NCBI GenBank assembly: GCA_009697105.1
Contig: SIAQ01000017.1
Coordinates: 1-60,381 of the forward strand
Direction of reading: 5' to 3'
DNA length: 60,381 nucleotides
DNA from: Gemmataceae bacterium
GTDB taxonomy: Bacteria; Planctomycetota; Planctomycetia; Gemmatales; Gemmataceae
Under the pieces are notes generated by a model that was not told the DNA's origin, did not search any database, and saw only the letters and a list, made by a program, of their open reading frames with translations. A program made the position numbers and the translations under genes. Shown here in pieces: positions 24,956 to 33,069 of this stretch. Position 1 is the stretch's first letter. Every line of letters starts with the position of its first letter.

Positions 24956-26533
24956 ATGAAACGCATCGAAATATACGACACGACGCTGCGCGACGGCAGC
25001 CAGGGCGAGGGTATCAACTTCTCGCTGCAGGATAAGCTGCTCATCACCCGGCGACTCGATGAACTTGGCGTTGACTACATCGAAGGCGGATATCCGCTTT
25101 CCAACCCCAAAGACTTTGAATACTTCCAAGAAGCATGTAAATTGTCGCTCAAGCACGCCAAGGTCGCCGCCTTCGGCATGACACGCCGCAAGAATTGCGA
25201 TCCAGCCGTGGATGTTTGCTTGAAGGCACTCGTCGATTCCAAAGCGGCCGTCATCACTATCGTCGGCAAAACGTGGGACATGCACGTGACCGAAGTCCTC
25301 GGCACGACGCTCGACGAAAACCTACGCATGATCGCCGACTCGGTGCGACATTGCAAATCACAACCCCACGTCACGGAGGTGCTCTATGACGCCGAGCATT
25401 TCTTCGACGGATTCAAGGCGAATCCCGAATACGCGATCAAGACGCTGAAAGCCGCGCTCGAAGGCGGTGCGAAGACGCTGATCCTGTGCGACACGAACGG
25501 CGGCACGCTGCCCGAAGACATCGCCGAGCGCGTAGCGAAAGTCCGCACCGCTCTGCCCGGTGTGACGCTCGGCATCCACTGCCACAACGACTCCGACACC
25601 GCCACGGCGAATTCGCTCGCCGCCATCTATCAAGGCGCAACGCATGTACAAGGAACAATCAACGGCATTGGCGAACGCTGTGGCAACGCCGATTTGGTCT
25701 GCGTAATCGCCAATCTCGCCCTCAAACGTGGCTACGACATGCTTCAGCCCGGCAGCGTGCGTCACCTGACAGAACTCTCACGCTACGTCTACGAAATTGC
25801 CAACATGAACTTCCGCAACGGCCAGCCGTTCGTCGGCACCAGCGCCTTCGCCCACAAAGGCGGCATGCACGCCCACGGCGTTGCACGCGTTTCCGCAAGC
25901 TACGAACATATCGATCCGTCGCTCGTCGGCAACAAACGCAGAATCCTCATCAGCGAACTTTCGGGACAATCGAACATCCTGATGAAGACCGCGAAATATG
26001 CCATCGAAAACAACAAAGAAATCAACGTCAAGCTGCGCGACATGGTGCAGGATCTCGAGAACCAAGGCTACGAGTTCGAGGCGGCGGAAGCCTCATTCGA
26101 CCTGCTTGTAAAGAAAGCCATCGGAACCTATCGCGCGAAATTCGAACGACTGGGTTACCGCGTCAACGTAGAAACGCTGGCGAACAACGCGCTGACGACT
26201 GAAGCAACCGTCAAGGTGCGCATTGACGACACCATTCAGCACACCGTCGCCGAAGGCGATGGCCCCGTCAACGCCCTCGACGGCGCCTTGCGCAAAGCCC
26301 TGCAAGTCGCCTATCCGCGCTTGGCCGAAATGCAACTTGTCGACTACAAGGTGCGCGTCGTCAACTCTCGCGCCGGCACTGCAGCTCGAGTGCGCGTCGT
26401 CATCGAATCGCGCGATCACGACGCCGTCTGGGGCACCGTCGGCGTGAGCGAAAACATCATCGAAGCAAGCTGGCTGGCATTGGCCGACAGCTTCGAGTAC
26501 AAATTATTCAAGGACGTCGAAACGCAGACGTAA
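24956..26533 (+). CDS. cimA: citramalate synthase
   Basis: A 525-aa enzyme of the isopropylmalate synthase family that condenses pyruvate and acetyl-CoA to (R)-citramalate, the entry to isoleucine via the pyruvate route. YDTTLRDGSQGEGINFS opens the catalytic TIM barrel. GIHCHNDSDTATANS and the later SAFAHKGGMHAHG carry metal and catalytic residues. From about residue 375 a LeuA-type allosteric dimer domain follows, with a GDGPVNALDGALRKAL motif. The ATG at 24956 is chosen because it starts at the conserved N-terminus; the extra upstream in-frame codons run through the attenuator hairpin. Expression is probably controlled by the leader upstream. Confidence 0.9.
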   Translation: MKRIEIYDTTLRDGSQGEGINFSLQDKLLITRRLDELGVDYIEGGYPLSNPKDFEYFQEACKLSLKHAKVAAFGMTRRKNCDPAVDVCLKALVDSKAAVITIVGKTWDMHVTEVLGTTLDENLRMIADSVRHCKSQPHVTEVLYDAEHFFDGFKANPEYAIKTLKAALEGGAKTLILCDTNGGTLPEDIAERVAKVRTALPGVTLGIHCHNDSDTATANSLAAIYQGATHVQGTINGIGERCGNADLVCVIANLALKRGYDMLQPGSVRHLTELSRYVYEIANMNFRNGQPFVGTSAFAHKGGMHAHGVARVSASYEHIDPSLVGNKRRILISELSGQSNILMKTAKYAIENNKEINVKLRDMVQDLENQGYEFEAAEASFDLLVKKAIGTYRAKFERLGYRVNVETLANNALTTEATVKVRIDDTIQHTVAEGDGPVNALDGALRKALQVAYPRLAEMQLVDYKVRVVNSRAGTAARVRVVIESRDHDAVWGTVGVSENIIEASWLALADSFEYKLFKDVETQT

Positions 26534-26559
26534 ACCGTCAATGCGAGGTATTCCTGCCG

Positions 26560-26721
26560 ATGTCCGACTCCGATCCCGACGGCAGTCACATGCTCTGGTT
26601 CAACCTCATAGGGCTAGCGCTCGCCGCGAGTTTGATAGGGGCGTTCTTTTGGTTTTATGGCAGCGAACTTTTCGGATTCGCGATGCTCTTTATTGATGGC
26701 GAGCCGGTTTGGCCGCAGTGA
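26560..26721 (+). CDS. small 53-aa single-pass membrane protein
   Basis: The ATG at 26560 has GAGGT about 12 nt upstream. The product has a short acidic N-terminus (MSDSDPDGSH), then one hydrophobic segment, roughly residues 11-33, ending AFFWFYG, then a short tail with FGFAMLFIDGEP. The gene follows cimA by 26 bp and may be co-transcribed with it. No family is recognised. Its reality rests on spacing, membrane-like composition and a clean start and stop. Confidence 0.5.
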   Translation: MSDSDPDGSHMLWFNLIGLALAASLIGAFFWFYGSELFGFAMLFIDGEPVWPQ

Positions 26722-26739
26722 TAGTGAATCTCTGTTTAT

Positions 26740-26777
26740 CGTTTAGCGCTCGCAAACTCCCATGCGAGCGCTAAACG
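26740..26777. repeat. 15-bp perfect inverted repeat
   Basis: Arms CGTTTAGCGCTCGCA (26740-26754) and the complement (26763-26777), 8-nt loop. It ends 21 bp before the valS ATG. Confidence 0.9.
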
Positions 26778-26797
26778 CAAGCGATGAAGGATCAACG

Positions 26798-29700
26798 ATG
26801 GAACTCGCGAAAGGGTACAACCCGCAGGAAGCCCAAGAGAAATGGCTGAAGTTCTGGAACGACCAGGGCTACTTCCACGCTCGGCCCGATTCGCGCGATC
26901 CGTTCTGCATCGTCATCCCGCCGCCGAACGTAACCGGCGCCCTGCACATGGGCCACGCGCTCAACAACACGCTGCAAGACGTGCTCATCCGCTGGCGCCG
27001 AATGCAAGGCCGCAACGCCCTGTGGATGCCAGGCACCGATCACGCCGGCATCGCCACGCAGGCAGTGGTGGAACGGCTCATCTACAGCCAAGAGAAAAAG
27101 ACTCGCCACGAGATTGGCCGCGAAGAACTGGTGAAACGCATCTGGGAATGGAAAGACAAATACGAAGCCCGCATCCTCGGCCAGCTTCGCCAAATCGGCG
27201 CAAGCTGCGACTGGGAACGCACGCGCTTCACGCTCGATCCAATTTGTGCTCGTGCCGTGCGCGAGACGTTCTTCAAGATGTTCAAGGACGAGCTGATCTT
27301 CCGTGGCAAGCGCCTCGTGAACTGGGATCCGCATCTGCAAACGAGCGTGGCCGACGACGAAACCTATACCGAGGACACGAAGGGCGGGTTTTGGACGTTC
27401 AAATACGAAGTGAAGCCCAATGGTGAGCGAAGGGAACCGTTGGGATCATCCCAGGGGTTCGCGAGTACGCTCACCCCTGGGCTTGAATTCATCTCATTTT
27501 CGACAACCCGCCCCGAGACGATGCTCGGCGACACGGCCGTGTGCGTGCATCCGTCCGATGAGCGCTACAAGCACCTCATCGGCAAGTTCGTGACAGTGCC
27601 TCTCGTGAACCGCACGATCCCGATCATCGCCGATCCGCTGCTTGCCGACCCGACGCTCGGCACCGGTTGCGTGAAAGTGACGCCGGCGCACGATCCGAAC
27701 GACTACGCCTGCTATCAGCGCAATCCGCAGATCGGCATCATCAACATCCTCAACCCCGATGCCACCATCAACGAGAACGGCGGCAAATATCAGGGCCTCG
27801 ACCGCTACAAAGCCCGCGAAGCCGTGATCGCCGACATGGAAGCGCTCGGCCTGTTCGAGGGCAAAGAGGAACGCGTGATCCCGCTGAAATACAGTGACCG
27901 CTCGAAGTCGCCGATCGAGCCGTACCTGAGCGACCAGTGGTTCGTGCGGATGGGGGATCCGGCTTCCGCTTGCGCACCGGGTGACGGAGAGCGTTCGCCT
28001 TTCTCCCCTCTCCCTCCGGGAGAGGGGTCGGGGGTGAGGGGTGAGTCGGCAAACACCAAGGAAAGAAAGCCACATCACCTCCCGATGCCTGCCGACCTCC
28101 TTGAGTTCGTCCGCAATCTCCGTGGCGAGCAAACGGACGCCGAAAAATTACTCTGGTCGTTGCTACGTGACCGGCGTTTGGGGGGGTGGAAATTCCGAAG
28201 GCAGTATCCCGCGGACCCGTACGTTCTGGACTTTTATTGCCACGAGGCACGCCTAGCTATTGAACTCGACGGTGGGCAACACAATTCGCCAGAAGGCATG
28301 CTGCGCGATGAACAACGTTCCGCATTTCTTTCCAGCAAGGGTCTCCGCGTGATCCGTTTCTGGAATCACGATGTGTTGCAGGATACGGAAACCATCCTGG
28401 AGGCCATTTGGCGTGAATTGCCTGGTTCTCCTTTACAGGCAGCAGAGAGGGTGAAGGCAGAGACCGCTGAAAATACACCCTCACCCCCGGCCCCTCTCCC
28501 GGAGGGAGAGGGGAGAAAGGCGGGCCTCGCGCAACTCGCGATGGACGCCGTCAACGATGGCCGCGTGAAGCTCTTTCCGGAGCGCTACAAGAACTCGTAC
28601 CTCGATTGGCTCGGCGAAAAACGCGACTGGTGCATCAGCCGCCAACTCTGGTGGGGGCACCGGATTCCGGTGTGGAGCGGTTGGGCGAACGAAACGGAGA
28701 AGTGGTTTATTGAACAAACAGTGCCTAGTTGGGACAAGGAAGCCGTGGAGTGCGGCGACGTTTCATTTGGCATGACACCAGGGCAGGTGAAGGACGATCC
28801 ATGGCGATGGTGGCAGCGATGTATCCGAATGGACAACGGGAATTGGTATATCTGGCGTTGTATTGCACCTGGATATCCTGAGATCGAAGAGCAGGCGGAA
28901 AAGGATGGCCTCACGCAAGACCCCGACGTGCTCGACACCTGGTTCAGCTCGATGCTTTGGCCGCACTCGACGCTTGGTTGGCCCGAGCCGACGGAGGAGT
29001 TGAAGTATTATTACCCGACCAGCGTGCTGGTGACGTCGCGCGATATCATCACGCTCTGGGTGGCGCGCATGGTGATCGCGGGGTTGTACAATCTCGATCA
29101 GGTGCCGTTCCATCATGTGTATATCACCGTCAAGCTCATGGACGGGTTCGGCGAGACGATGTCGAAGTCCAAGGGCAACGGCGTCGATCCGCTCGACATC
29201 ATCGACCGCTACGGCGCCGATGCGCTGCGCTTCCTCGTCATGCAAATCTCTACGGAGACGCAGGATGCCCGCCTGCCGGTGGCGAACGTGTGCCCGCATT
29301 GCGATGAACTCGTGCCGGTGAAGCAAGAGCACATGTATATGCGGACGAAGAAGCTCGCCTGCCCGAAATGCAAGCAGCCGTTTCGTCCCGGCGGGCCGTG
29401 GCCGAGCGATGATCCCGAACTCAAGACGGCCAAGCAAGCCTCGGAGCGGTTCGAGATTGGCCGAAATTTCGCGAACAAGATCTGGAACGCCGCTCGCTTC
29501 ATCCTGATGAATCTCGACGGCTACACACCGCACGCAATCAAGCCGGAGGAGTTGGCACTCGAGGATCGCTGGATATTGAGCCGACTGACGATGGCGACGC
29601 ACAGCGTGACCGAGCAACTCGAAGGCTACCGCTTCAGCGAGGCGGCACGGACGCTGTACGACTTCATCTGGTCGGAGTTTTGCGATTGGTATCTCGAGAT

Positions 29701-30430
29701 GAGCAAGGGACGCCTAAAAGGCGAGCCGGGAGTGTCAGCGACCGGAGAACGCGCAACCACTCAGCGCGTCCTCGTCGGTGTTCTCGATGCGATCGTGCGG
29801 CTCATTCATCCGATCATGCCGTTTGTGTCCGAATCGATCTGGAGTGCGCTCAACGACGTCGCCTTCGAGCGCGGCATCCCCAACGCCGACCCGGCAACCG
29901 AGAGCGTGATGATCGCGGCCTGGCCTGCGTTCCCGATCGAATGGCGTGATGCGGGGATCGAAATCAGCATGGGCCGCATGCAGGAGTTGGTGCGGTCGGT
30001 GCGCGAGGTGCGCAATCGCTACAACATCGAACCGAAGTTGCCGCTCGATGCGTTTGTGCGTTGCGACGAAGCGGTGGCGAGTGATTTTCGCACGCTGGCG
30101 CCGTTCATTCAGCAGCTCGCCGGTGTCGGGAAACTCGAGTGCGGCTTGAGCGTGTCAAAGCCGCCGCAAGCCGCGAGCCATGTGACGCCGGAGTTCGAGG
30201 TGTATGTGTCGCTGCAAGGCTTGATCGACGTGGCGACGGAAACGAAACGGCTCGAAAAGCAAATCGCCGACAAGCGCAAGGCATTGCAAGGCACGCAAGC
30301 GAAGCTCGAAAACGCGAACTTCGTGAAAAACGCCCCGCCCGAGGTCGTGCAGCAACAACGGGAATCGATCGCCGATTTGCAAAAGCAGATCGCGACGATC
30401 GAGGGGAATATCAAGGATTTGCAACATTAA
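26798..30430 (+). CDS. valS: valyl-tRNA synthetase carrying an inserted nuclease domain
   Basis: A 1210-aa class I synthetase that charges tRNA-Val and edits mischarged Thr. HMGH of the HIGH motif is near residue 50, TTRPETMLGDTA opens the editing domain, ETMSKSKGNG near 786 is the KMSKS loop, a zinc ribbon CPHC-CPKC follows at about 831-857, and a C-terminal coiled coil closes the protein. Two stretches are foreign: a palindrome near residues 218-228 in the editing region, and about 185 residues near 389-574, between WFVRMGD and GLAQLAMDAV, that hold a DUF559 nuclease domain. The frame is open throughout. Without the inserts the protein would be near the usual length. AAGGA precedes the ATG at 26798. 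Confidence 0.93.
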   Translation: MELAKGYNPQEAQEKWLKFWNDQGYFHARPDSRDPFCIVIPPPNVTGALHMGHALNNTLQDVLIRWRRMQGRNALWMPGTDHAGIATQAVVERLIYSQEKKTRHEIGREELVKRIWEWKDKYEARILGQLRQIGASCDWERTRFTLDPICARAVRETFFKMFKDELIFRGKRLVNWDPHLQTSVADDETYTEDTKGGFWTFKYEVKPNGERREPLGSSQGFASTLTPGLEFISFSTTRPETMLGDTAVCVHPSDERYKHLIGKFVTVPLVNRTIPIIADPLLADPTLGTGCVKVTPAHDPNDYACYQRNPQIGIINILNPDATINENGGKYQGLDRYKAREAVIADMEALGLFEGKEERVIPLKYSDRSKSPIEPYLSDQWFVRMGDPASACAPGDGERSPFSPLPPGEGSGVRGESANTKERKPHHLPMPADLLEFVRNLRGEQTDAEKLLWSLLRDRRLGGWKFRRQYPADPYVLDFYCHEARLAIELDGGQHNSPEGMLRDEQRSAFLSSKGLRVIRFWNHDVLQDTETILEAIWRELPGSPLQAAERVKAETAENTPSPPAPLPEGEGRKAGLAQLAMDAVNDGRVKLFPERYKNSYLDWLGEKRDWCISRQLWWGHRIPVWSGWANETEKWFIEQTVPSWDKEAVECGDVSFGMTPGQVKDDPWRWWQRCIRMDNGNWYIWRCIAPGYPEIEEQAEKDGLTQDPDVLDTWFSSMLWPHSTLGWPEPTEELKYYYPTSVLVTSRDIITLWVARMVIAGLYNLDQVPFHHVYITVKLMDGFGETMSKSKGNGVDPLDIIDRYGADALRFLVMQISTETQDARLPVANVCPHCDELVPVKQEHMYMRTKKLACPKCKQPFRPGGPWPSDDPELKTAKQASERFEIGRNFANKIWNAARFILMNLDGYTPHAIKPEELALEDRWILSRLTMATHSVTEQLEGYRFSEAARTLYDFIWSEFCDWYLEMSKGRLKGEPGVSATGERATTQRVLVGVLDAIVRLIHPIMPFVSESIWSALNDVAFERGIPNADPATESVMIAAWPAFPIEWRDAGIEISMGRMQELVRSVREVRNRYNIEPKLPLDAFVRCDEAVASDFRTLAPFIQQLAGVGKLECGLSVSKPPQAASHVTPEFEVYVSLQGLIDVATETKRLEKQIADKRKALQGTQAKLENANFVKNAPPEVVQQQRESIADLQKQIATIEGNIKDLQH
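27450..27481. repeat. CCCAGGGGT inverted repeat inside valS
   Basis: CCCAGGGGT and ACCCCTGGG flank a 14-nt spacer. The segment codes for GSSQGFASTLTPGLEF, which does not fit the synthetase family at this point; the expected strand resumes at ISFSTTRPET. It is the same family as the repeat at 24913-24942. Confidence 0.8.
27996..28040. repeat. left terminal inverted repeat of the DUF559 cassette
   Basis: Begins CGCCTTTCTCCCCTC and ends GGGGGTGAGGG. Read in the valS frame it codes for SPLPPGEGSGVRG. Confidence 0.9.
28478..28522. repeat. right terminal inverted repeat of the DUF559 cassette
   Basis: Complement of the left repeat with a single difference. In the valS frame it reads PSPPAPLPEGEGRKA. 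Confidence 0.9.
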
Positions 30431-30484
30431 CCGCTTGCGGCTTAGCGCTCGAGTGGCGCCGATTGAGCGCTAAGCCGCAAGCGG
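30431..30484. repeat. 20-bp perfect inverted repeat
   Basis: Arms CCGCTTGCGGCTTAGCGCTC (30431-30450) and complement (30465-30484), directly after the valS stop and 12 bp before the next ATG. Confidence 0.92.
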
Positions 30485-30496
30485 GGGGATTACACC

Positions 30497-30877
30497 ATGA
30501 CCCCCGAAGCCGCCGTGGAACGCATCAACCTCATCCTTGCCCATGCGTGGATGGTGCGCCAATTTCTCAAGCACGCTGACGAAGTGCAGGAAGACGAGGA
30601 AATGCTCGACGTCCACCGCATGATCTACGACTACAGCCGTGCTGTCGAACCCGCACGCATGCGCGGCGATGTCGCCGACTACCTGCATCGCGCTCGCAGC
30701 AAGCTATCGAAACTCCGCAAAGTCGCCGAATTCTTCGCGGCGAACTATCAGCGCGTGTCGATGCACACCAACTTTGAAATGGCCGCGGTGTCGCTCAAAT
30801 TTGTCGTGCAGCAGATTGAAGAAGTGCTGGCGAGCGTTACCCCGCCTGCTCGAACGGCAGCTTCGGCACTGCCTTGA
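30497..30877 (+). CDS. conserved-looking hypothetical 126-aa protein
   Basis: A helical protein with no membrane segment: VERINLILAHAWMVRQFLKH, then a charged segment with DEVQEDEEMLDVHRMIYDYS, then helices KLSKLRKVAEFFAANY and FVVQQIEEVLAS. It looks like a compact helical bundle. No catalytic motif is visible and no family is recognised with certainty. It follows valS on the same strand across a short palindrome. Its last 41 bp overlap the convergent GGDEF regulator gene, whose own end is also intact. Confidence 0.65.
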   Translation: MTPEAAVERINLILAHAWMVRQFLKHADEVQEDEEMLDVHRMIYDYSRAVEPARMRGDVADYLHRARSKLSKLRKVAEFFAANYQRVSMHTNFEMAAVSLKFVVQQIEEVLASVTPPARTAASALP

Positions 30878-31898
30878 AAACGCACTTGTTGCGGCCGGTC
30901 TTTTTCGCTTCCGAAAGGGCAGCAGCGGCGAGGTGCTTGATCGTCTCGTAGTCGGCTTCGGTTCCCTCTTCCGCAATCGCAAAGCCGATACTCACGCGAA
31001 CCGCAATAGTGTCATCCTTGAACACGAATTCCGTGCTCTCCACAGTCGAACGGATGCGTTCGCCCAGCACCACGGCTCCTTCTATGCTTGTCTCCGGCGC
31101 GATGACGAGAAACTCCTCGCCGCCGATTCTCCCGATGAAATCGACCGTGCGGACCGATCCGGCCAAGCATTTGGCGAGATCGATCAACACCTTATCGCCG
31201 CCCGGAAGCAGGTAGCGATCGTTGATGCTCTTAAAGTCATCGACGTCGATCATTGCGATGGAGAGAGCACACGGATAACGCTTGCGGCGGCGAAGCTCGC
31301 GCTCGGCCAATCGGTCCATCGCACGCCGATTCGGCAGGCTGGTCAGCGGGTCGGTGAGCGCGAGCTTTTCGAGCATCTTGTTCTTCTGCTCAAGCTCGTG
31401 ATATGCTTCCTCCAACGCCTTGGTTCGGTCGGCGACGCGCGACTCAAGTTCGACGTTCACTTCCCGCAGCTTATCGTTCAGATCACGCAATTCGTACAAA
31501 AGCCGCGTGTTGCATTGTTCGAGGACAAAGGTTCTAGCCGAAGTACGCAATATATCGAGAAGGGTTTCCGAATGCCAGGGTTTGAGCATAAACCGAAAAA
31601 CTTGGCCCTTGTTGATGGCGTCGATCGTTTCGTCAAGGTCGGCGAAACCGGTCATCATCAGGCGGATGGTTCGCGGCGAGTTTTGGCGCACCCATTCGAG
31701 AAGTTGCACGCCGCTTACGCGCGGCATTTTTTGGTCGGAGAGAATGATGTCGATTTCGTGTGCGTGGAATTCTTTTTGCGCGGTTTCCGCGCAGTCCGCC
31801 GTGAGTACATCGAACTCTGGGGTTAGCAATAGCTTCAACGTGTCGAGAATGGACGGTTCATCGTCCACGACAAGCAACGTGCATTTATTCCGATTCAC
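30837..31898 (-). CDS. response regulator with GGDEF diguanylate cyclase domain
   Basis: A 353-aa two-domain regulator. Residues 5-120 are a receiver: LLVVDDEP holds the acidic pocket, Asp in IILSDQKMP is the phospho-acceptor, and MLKPW carries the conserved Lys. A coiled coil (about 135-180) links it to a GGDEF domain with LTDPLTSLPNRRAMD, active-site GGEEF and an RTVD at the place of the inhibitory RxxD site. It should make c-di-GMP when phosphorylated and be product-inhibited. No partner histidine kinase is nearby. The start is a GTG with GAGAGA upstream. Tail-to-tail overlap with the 126-aa gene. Confidence 0.9.
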   Translation of the reverse strand: MNRNKCTLLVVDDEPSILDTLKLLLTPEFDVLTADCAETAQKEFHAHEIDIILSDQKMPRVSGVQLLEWVRQNSPRTIRLMMTGFADLDETIDAINKGQVFRFMLKPWHSETLLDILRTSARTFVLEQCNTRLLYELRDLNDKLREVNVELESRVADRTKALEEAYHELEQKNKMLEKLALTDPLTSLPNRRAMDRLAERELRRRKRYPCALSIAMIDVDDFKSINDRYLLPGGDKVLIDLAKCLAGSVRTVDFIGRIGGEEFLVIAPETSIEGAVVLGERIRSTVESTEFVFKDDTIAVRVSIGFAIAEEGTEADYETIKHLAAAALSEAKKTGRNKCVFKAVPKLPFEQAG

Positions 31899-32086
31899 GC
31901 ACGTCTCTCACAAATAATTAAAGTGCGGATTCTTGGCCGTGTGAAGAAAATCTACCTTATGAACCCAGCAAAAGCAATTTAATTACGCCATTTTACCGAT
32001 TTGCGTATACACACAACCACTGATTTGTTGCGATTTTGCAACAGGCTAATCGATCTGGCATTAAGAAAAATTCCCAGAATCGCGGA

Positions 32087-33067
32087 TTATTTGAATTCTG
32101 AAGCCCGCGTGGCCCAACGTAACTTGGCGGAGCGCGAGCGGGGATTGCTTGCCTGTTCGCGAAATTGAGCACGGACGGGATCATCTGACAGTTCGCCATA
32201 GATACCGGTTTCACGTCCTGTGCGGAAGGCCGACTTCACCAGACGGTCCTCGCCGCTGTGAAAACTGATGATCGCCGCGCGGCCGCCGGGTTTGAGCACA
32301 GCCGGCAGAACGCGCAGCAGATGTTCGAGATTCGCCAACTCACGGTTGACGAGAATCCGCAGTGCCTGAAATGTGCGTGCCGCCGGGTGCAGGATCCACT
32401 TTCCGGGCGTCGGGTGCAGGTGCCAATCTCGCTGATTCGTCGCGGCCTGGATGATCTTTGCGAGTTCGCTGGTCGTCGTGATCGGATTCTGCTCGCGGGC
32501 CTGCACAATCGAGCGAGCGATGACATCGGCGTTTGGCTCGTCCGCTAGGGTTGAAAGTTGTTCGGCCAATTCTTTCGCGCTAATCATTGCCAGGAGTTGA
32601 GCCGCGGTGCGTCCGCGCGTGCGGTCCATGCGCATGTCGAGGGTACCATCGCGCGAATATGAAAAGCCACGCTGAGGATTGTCTACCTGCATCGACGACA
32701 TGCCAAGGTCAGCGATCAGCGCGTCAACCGATTCGATGCCATGCTCCGCGAGCGCTTGCTGAACGCCCGCAAAGTTACCATGATGAAGGTAAAACGGATG
32801 CCCGACTGCCGTAAGGCGCTCGCGTGCTTTGGGGATGTTGTCCGCGTCCATATCGAAACCAACGAGGCATCCCGTCGGACCGACACGGGCGAGCAGCTCG
32901 GCGCTATGCCCCGCCCAGCCGACGGTGCAGTCGACAACGGTCATGCCCGGCTTCGGATCGAGCACGCGCAGCACAGCATCCATCAGAACACCGCGATGCT
33001 CCCCTGCGGGCGTACTGCGCAGGCGTTGGCGTTGGCGTTCCTCGGGTCGTGGTCGATAGCGTTTCAT
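32087..33067 (-). CDS. rsmH: 16S rRNA m4C1402 methyltransferase
   Basis: A 326-aa SAM-dependent methyltransferase (MraW). HRGVLMDAVLRVL opens the domain, VVDCTVGWAGHSAELL is the SAM-binding loop, and LIADLGMSSMQVD carries the DLGxSS motif. AIISFHSGEDRLVKSAF is the C-terminal signature. In most bacteria rsmH sits in the cell-wall and division cluster; here it follows a membrane-protein gene and no division genes are near, which fits planctomycetes lacking FtsZ. A promoter lies just before the ATG. Basic N-terminal extension RPRPEERQRQRLR. Confidence 0.93.
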   Translation of the reverse strand: MKRYRPRPEERQRQRLRSTPAGEHRGVLMDAVLRVLDPKPGMTVVDCTVGWAGHSAELLARVGPTGCLVGFDMDADNIPKARERLTAVGHPFYLHHGNFAGVQQALAEHGIESVDALIADLGMSSMQVDNPQRGFSYSRDGTLDMRMDRTRGRTAAQLLAMISAKELAEQLSTLADEPNADVIARSIVQAREQNPITTTSELAKIIQAATNQRDWHLHPTPGKWILHPAARTFQALRILVNRELANLEHLLRVLPAVLKPGGRAAIISFHSGEDRLVKSAFRTGRETGIYGELSDDPVRAQFREQASNPRSRSAKLRWATRASEFK

Positions 33068-33069
33068 GT

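Larger units (their letters stand above)
27996..28522 (+). mobile_element. DUF559 nuclease cassette with 45-bp terminal inverted repeats
   Basis: A 527-bp unit inside valS. The ends, 27996-28040 and 28478-28522, are inverted copies matching at 44 of 45 positions; each contains the palindrome CTCTCCCTCCGGGAGAG. Between them an open frame, in phase with valS, has its own ATG at 28085 and codes for a complete DUF559 domain (valS residues about 430-545): TDAEKLLWSLLR, RRQYPADPYVLDFYC, LAIELDGGQH and VIRFWNHDVLQ. The acidic residues expected of a Vsr/PD-(D/E)xK-like nuclease are present. No target-site duplication is evident, and the residues expected at intein ends are absent. Confidence 0.8.

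Noticed and set aside
27960-28530. Intein in valyl-tRNA synthetase
   Set aside because: There is no Cys/Ser/Thr start with intein block motifs and no C-terminal His-Asn; the insert is bounded by inverted repeats and holds DUF559, not a LAGLIDADG or HNH intein nuclease.
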